Shown: in pieces, positions 63,448-64,000 of the stretch
Layout: every line of letters begins with the position of its first letter
Numbering within the stretch: position 1 is the stretch's first letter
Assembly (NCBI GenBank): GCA_002338655.1
Contig: DDIU01000041.1
Span: 70,553-134,552 of the forward strand
Length of the DNA: 64,000 nucleotides
Direction of reading: 5' to 3'
From: Flammeovirgaceae bacterium UBA1842
GTDB lineage: Bacteria > Bacteroidota > Bacteroidia > Cytophagales > Cyclobacteriaceae
Translations under genes and position numbers: made by a program
Notes under the pieces: generated by a model
Seen by the model: the letters and a program-made list of their open reading frames with translations, nothing else
Told to the model about the DNA's origin: nothing
Databases searched by the model: none

Positions 63448-63987
63448 CTAAAATTTCTTCAACTCTCTTTCCCTCTGTTCGTCATCTTCCTTTTCACGTA
63501 GTTTTTCACATCGTTCTGAACAGAAATATGTCTCAATAGGAATTATTTCTCTGCAGTACCAGCACTTATGCAGACCTTGTTTTTTTAAGTTTCTAAGAAT
63601 TTCCCCCTCTATTTTATATTTCTCTTGGAGCTTTGCTTCTTCTTCTTCTCTCAATCTTTTCGCTTCGTGCCACAATCTTGTCTCTTCAACCTTCAATCTT
63701 TTCTTTTCGTCCCACAAGCTTTTCTCTTCGTCAGTTAAACTATTTTCAAAACATTTTTCAGTACAATGACCACTCCATTTATAACTTTCAGGAAATAATT
63801 CTCCGCAAATTGAACACTCGTTATATCCATTTGCTAATTTGATTTGTTTTCTATCTTCAGGTGTTTTCGATTTAAAAAGTTTTAACCAGTATTCTATCTT
63901 TACCCCTATATGTAAAGAAATATATAGAAATATACCTAAGAAAACTACTGTTATTACCCATGTGGATTGATCTAAATCTAAATTCAT
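63448..63987 (-). CDS. membrane-anchored protein with two Cys-rich zinc-binding motifs
   Basis: 179 residues. N-terminal helix (about 9-30), first Cys motif CSICGELFPESYKWSGHCTEKCF, a long charged coiled coil (about 84-133, Glu/Lys/Arg-rich), second motif CWYCREIIPIETYFCSERC. Zinc ribbon/treble-clef-like modules at both ends of a coiled coil. Function unknown. Confidence 0.68.
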   Translation of the reverse strand: MNLDLDQSTWVITVVFLGIFLYISLHIGVKIEYWLKLFKSKTPEDRKQIKLANGYNECSICGELFPESYKWSGHCTEKCFENSLTDEEKSLWDEKKRLKVEETRLWHEAKRLREEEEAKLQEKYKIEGEILRNLKKQGLHKCWYCREIIPIETYFCSERCEKLREKEDDEQRERELKKF

Positions 63988-64000
63988 TTTTTTCTTTCTT

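Noticed and set aside
1..64000. CRISPR arrays, tRNA/rRNA genes, insertion sequences or prophage genes
   Set aside because: No spaced direct repeats, no tRNA T-loop pattern with matching stems and no transposase or integrase-like ORF were found on reading both strands.

Overview
The window comes from an AT-rich member of the Bacteroidota, most likely order Cytophagales. The evidence is gliding-motility genes (gldA, gldF, gldG, gldH), RicT next to GldH, many CarboxypepD_reg-like, DUF5686 and GWxTD proteins, many lipoproteins, weak or absent Shine-Dalgarno sites, and recurrent TAnnTTTG (-7) promoter boxes. It is mostly ordinary chromosome. I see no insertion sequence, prophage, CRISPR array, tRNA or rRNA.

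Layout. 1-2824: amidoligase triad (RimK-like ATP-grasp cut by the window edge, GCS2-type carboxylate-amine ligase, N-formylglutamate amidohydrolase-like hydrolase). 2864-8028: threonine aldolase, FrnE/DsbA oxidoreductase, two small exported proteins, glutaminyl cyclase and a methyltransferase. 8134-12894: GWxTD protein, RlmB, two small membrane proteins, mannose-1-phosphate guanylyltransferase and arabinose-5-phosphate isomerase. 12970-21063: recQ, purD, ricT-gldH, trkA-trkH. 21178-25303: gldA-gldF-gldG-DUF4340. 25485-31072: M61 peptidase, YdcF-like lipoprotein, two small exported proteins and a membrane-anchored FMN glutamate-synthase-like enzyme.

31119-35486 is the most unusual part. A minus-strand operon encodes a flavoprotein ending in Cys-Cys, a ~59-residue peptide with four Cys-Cys pairs, an MFS transporter and a SigZ-like sigma factor with a Cys-rich tail. 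Upstream lie a Crp/Fnr regulator and an FNR-type palindrome placed between two outward-facing promoter-like boxes. The recurrence of vicinal cysteines in three neighbouring proteins suggests a soft-metal, metalloid or thiol-stress module. This is inference.

35487-46879: methyltransferase, recR, aminotransferase-heptose kinase pair, exported CarboxypepD_reg protein, LytS/LytTR two-component pair, an AGCS symporter with a large soluble insert, and a CrtI/retinol-saturase-like oxidoreductase. 46963-53009: DPP-IV-like peptidase, then an ECF sigma factor, a transmembrane CarboxypepD_reg-TonB fusion and a divergent VWA protein sharing the same domain. 52999-56945: surface-glycan genes (GT39-like, GT2, methyltransferase, RfaY-like kinase). 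57121-63987: sigma factor with an anti-sigma factor whose zinc motif is altered, gmk, nadD, DUF5686 protein, barrel lipoprotein, esterase and a membrane-anchored zinc-ribbon-like protein.
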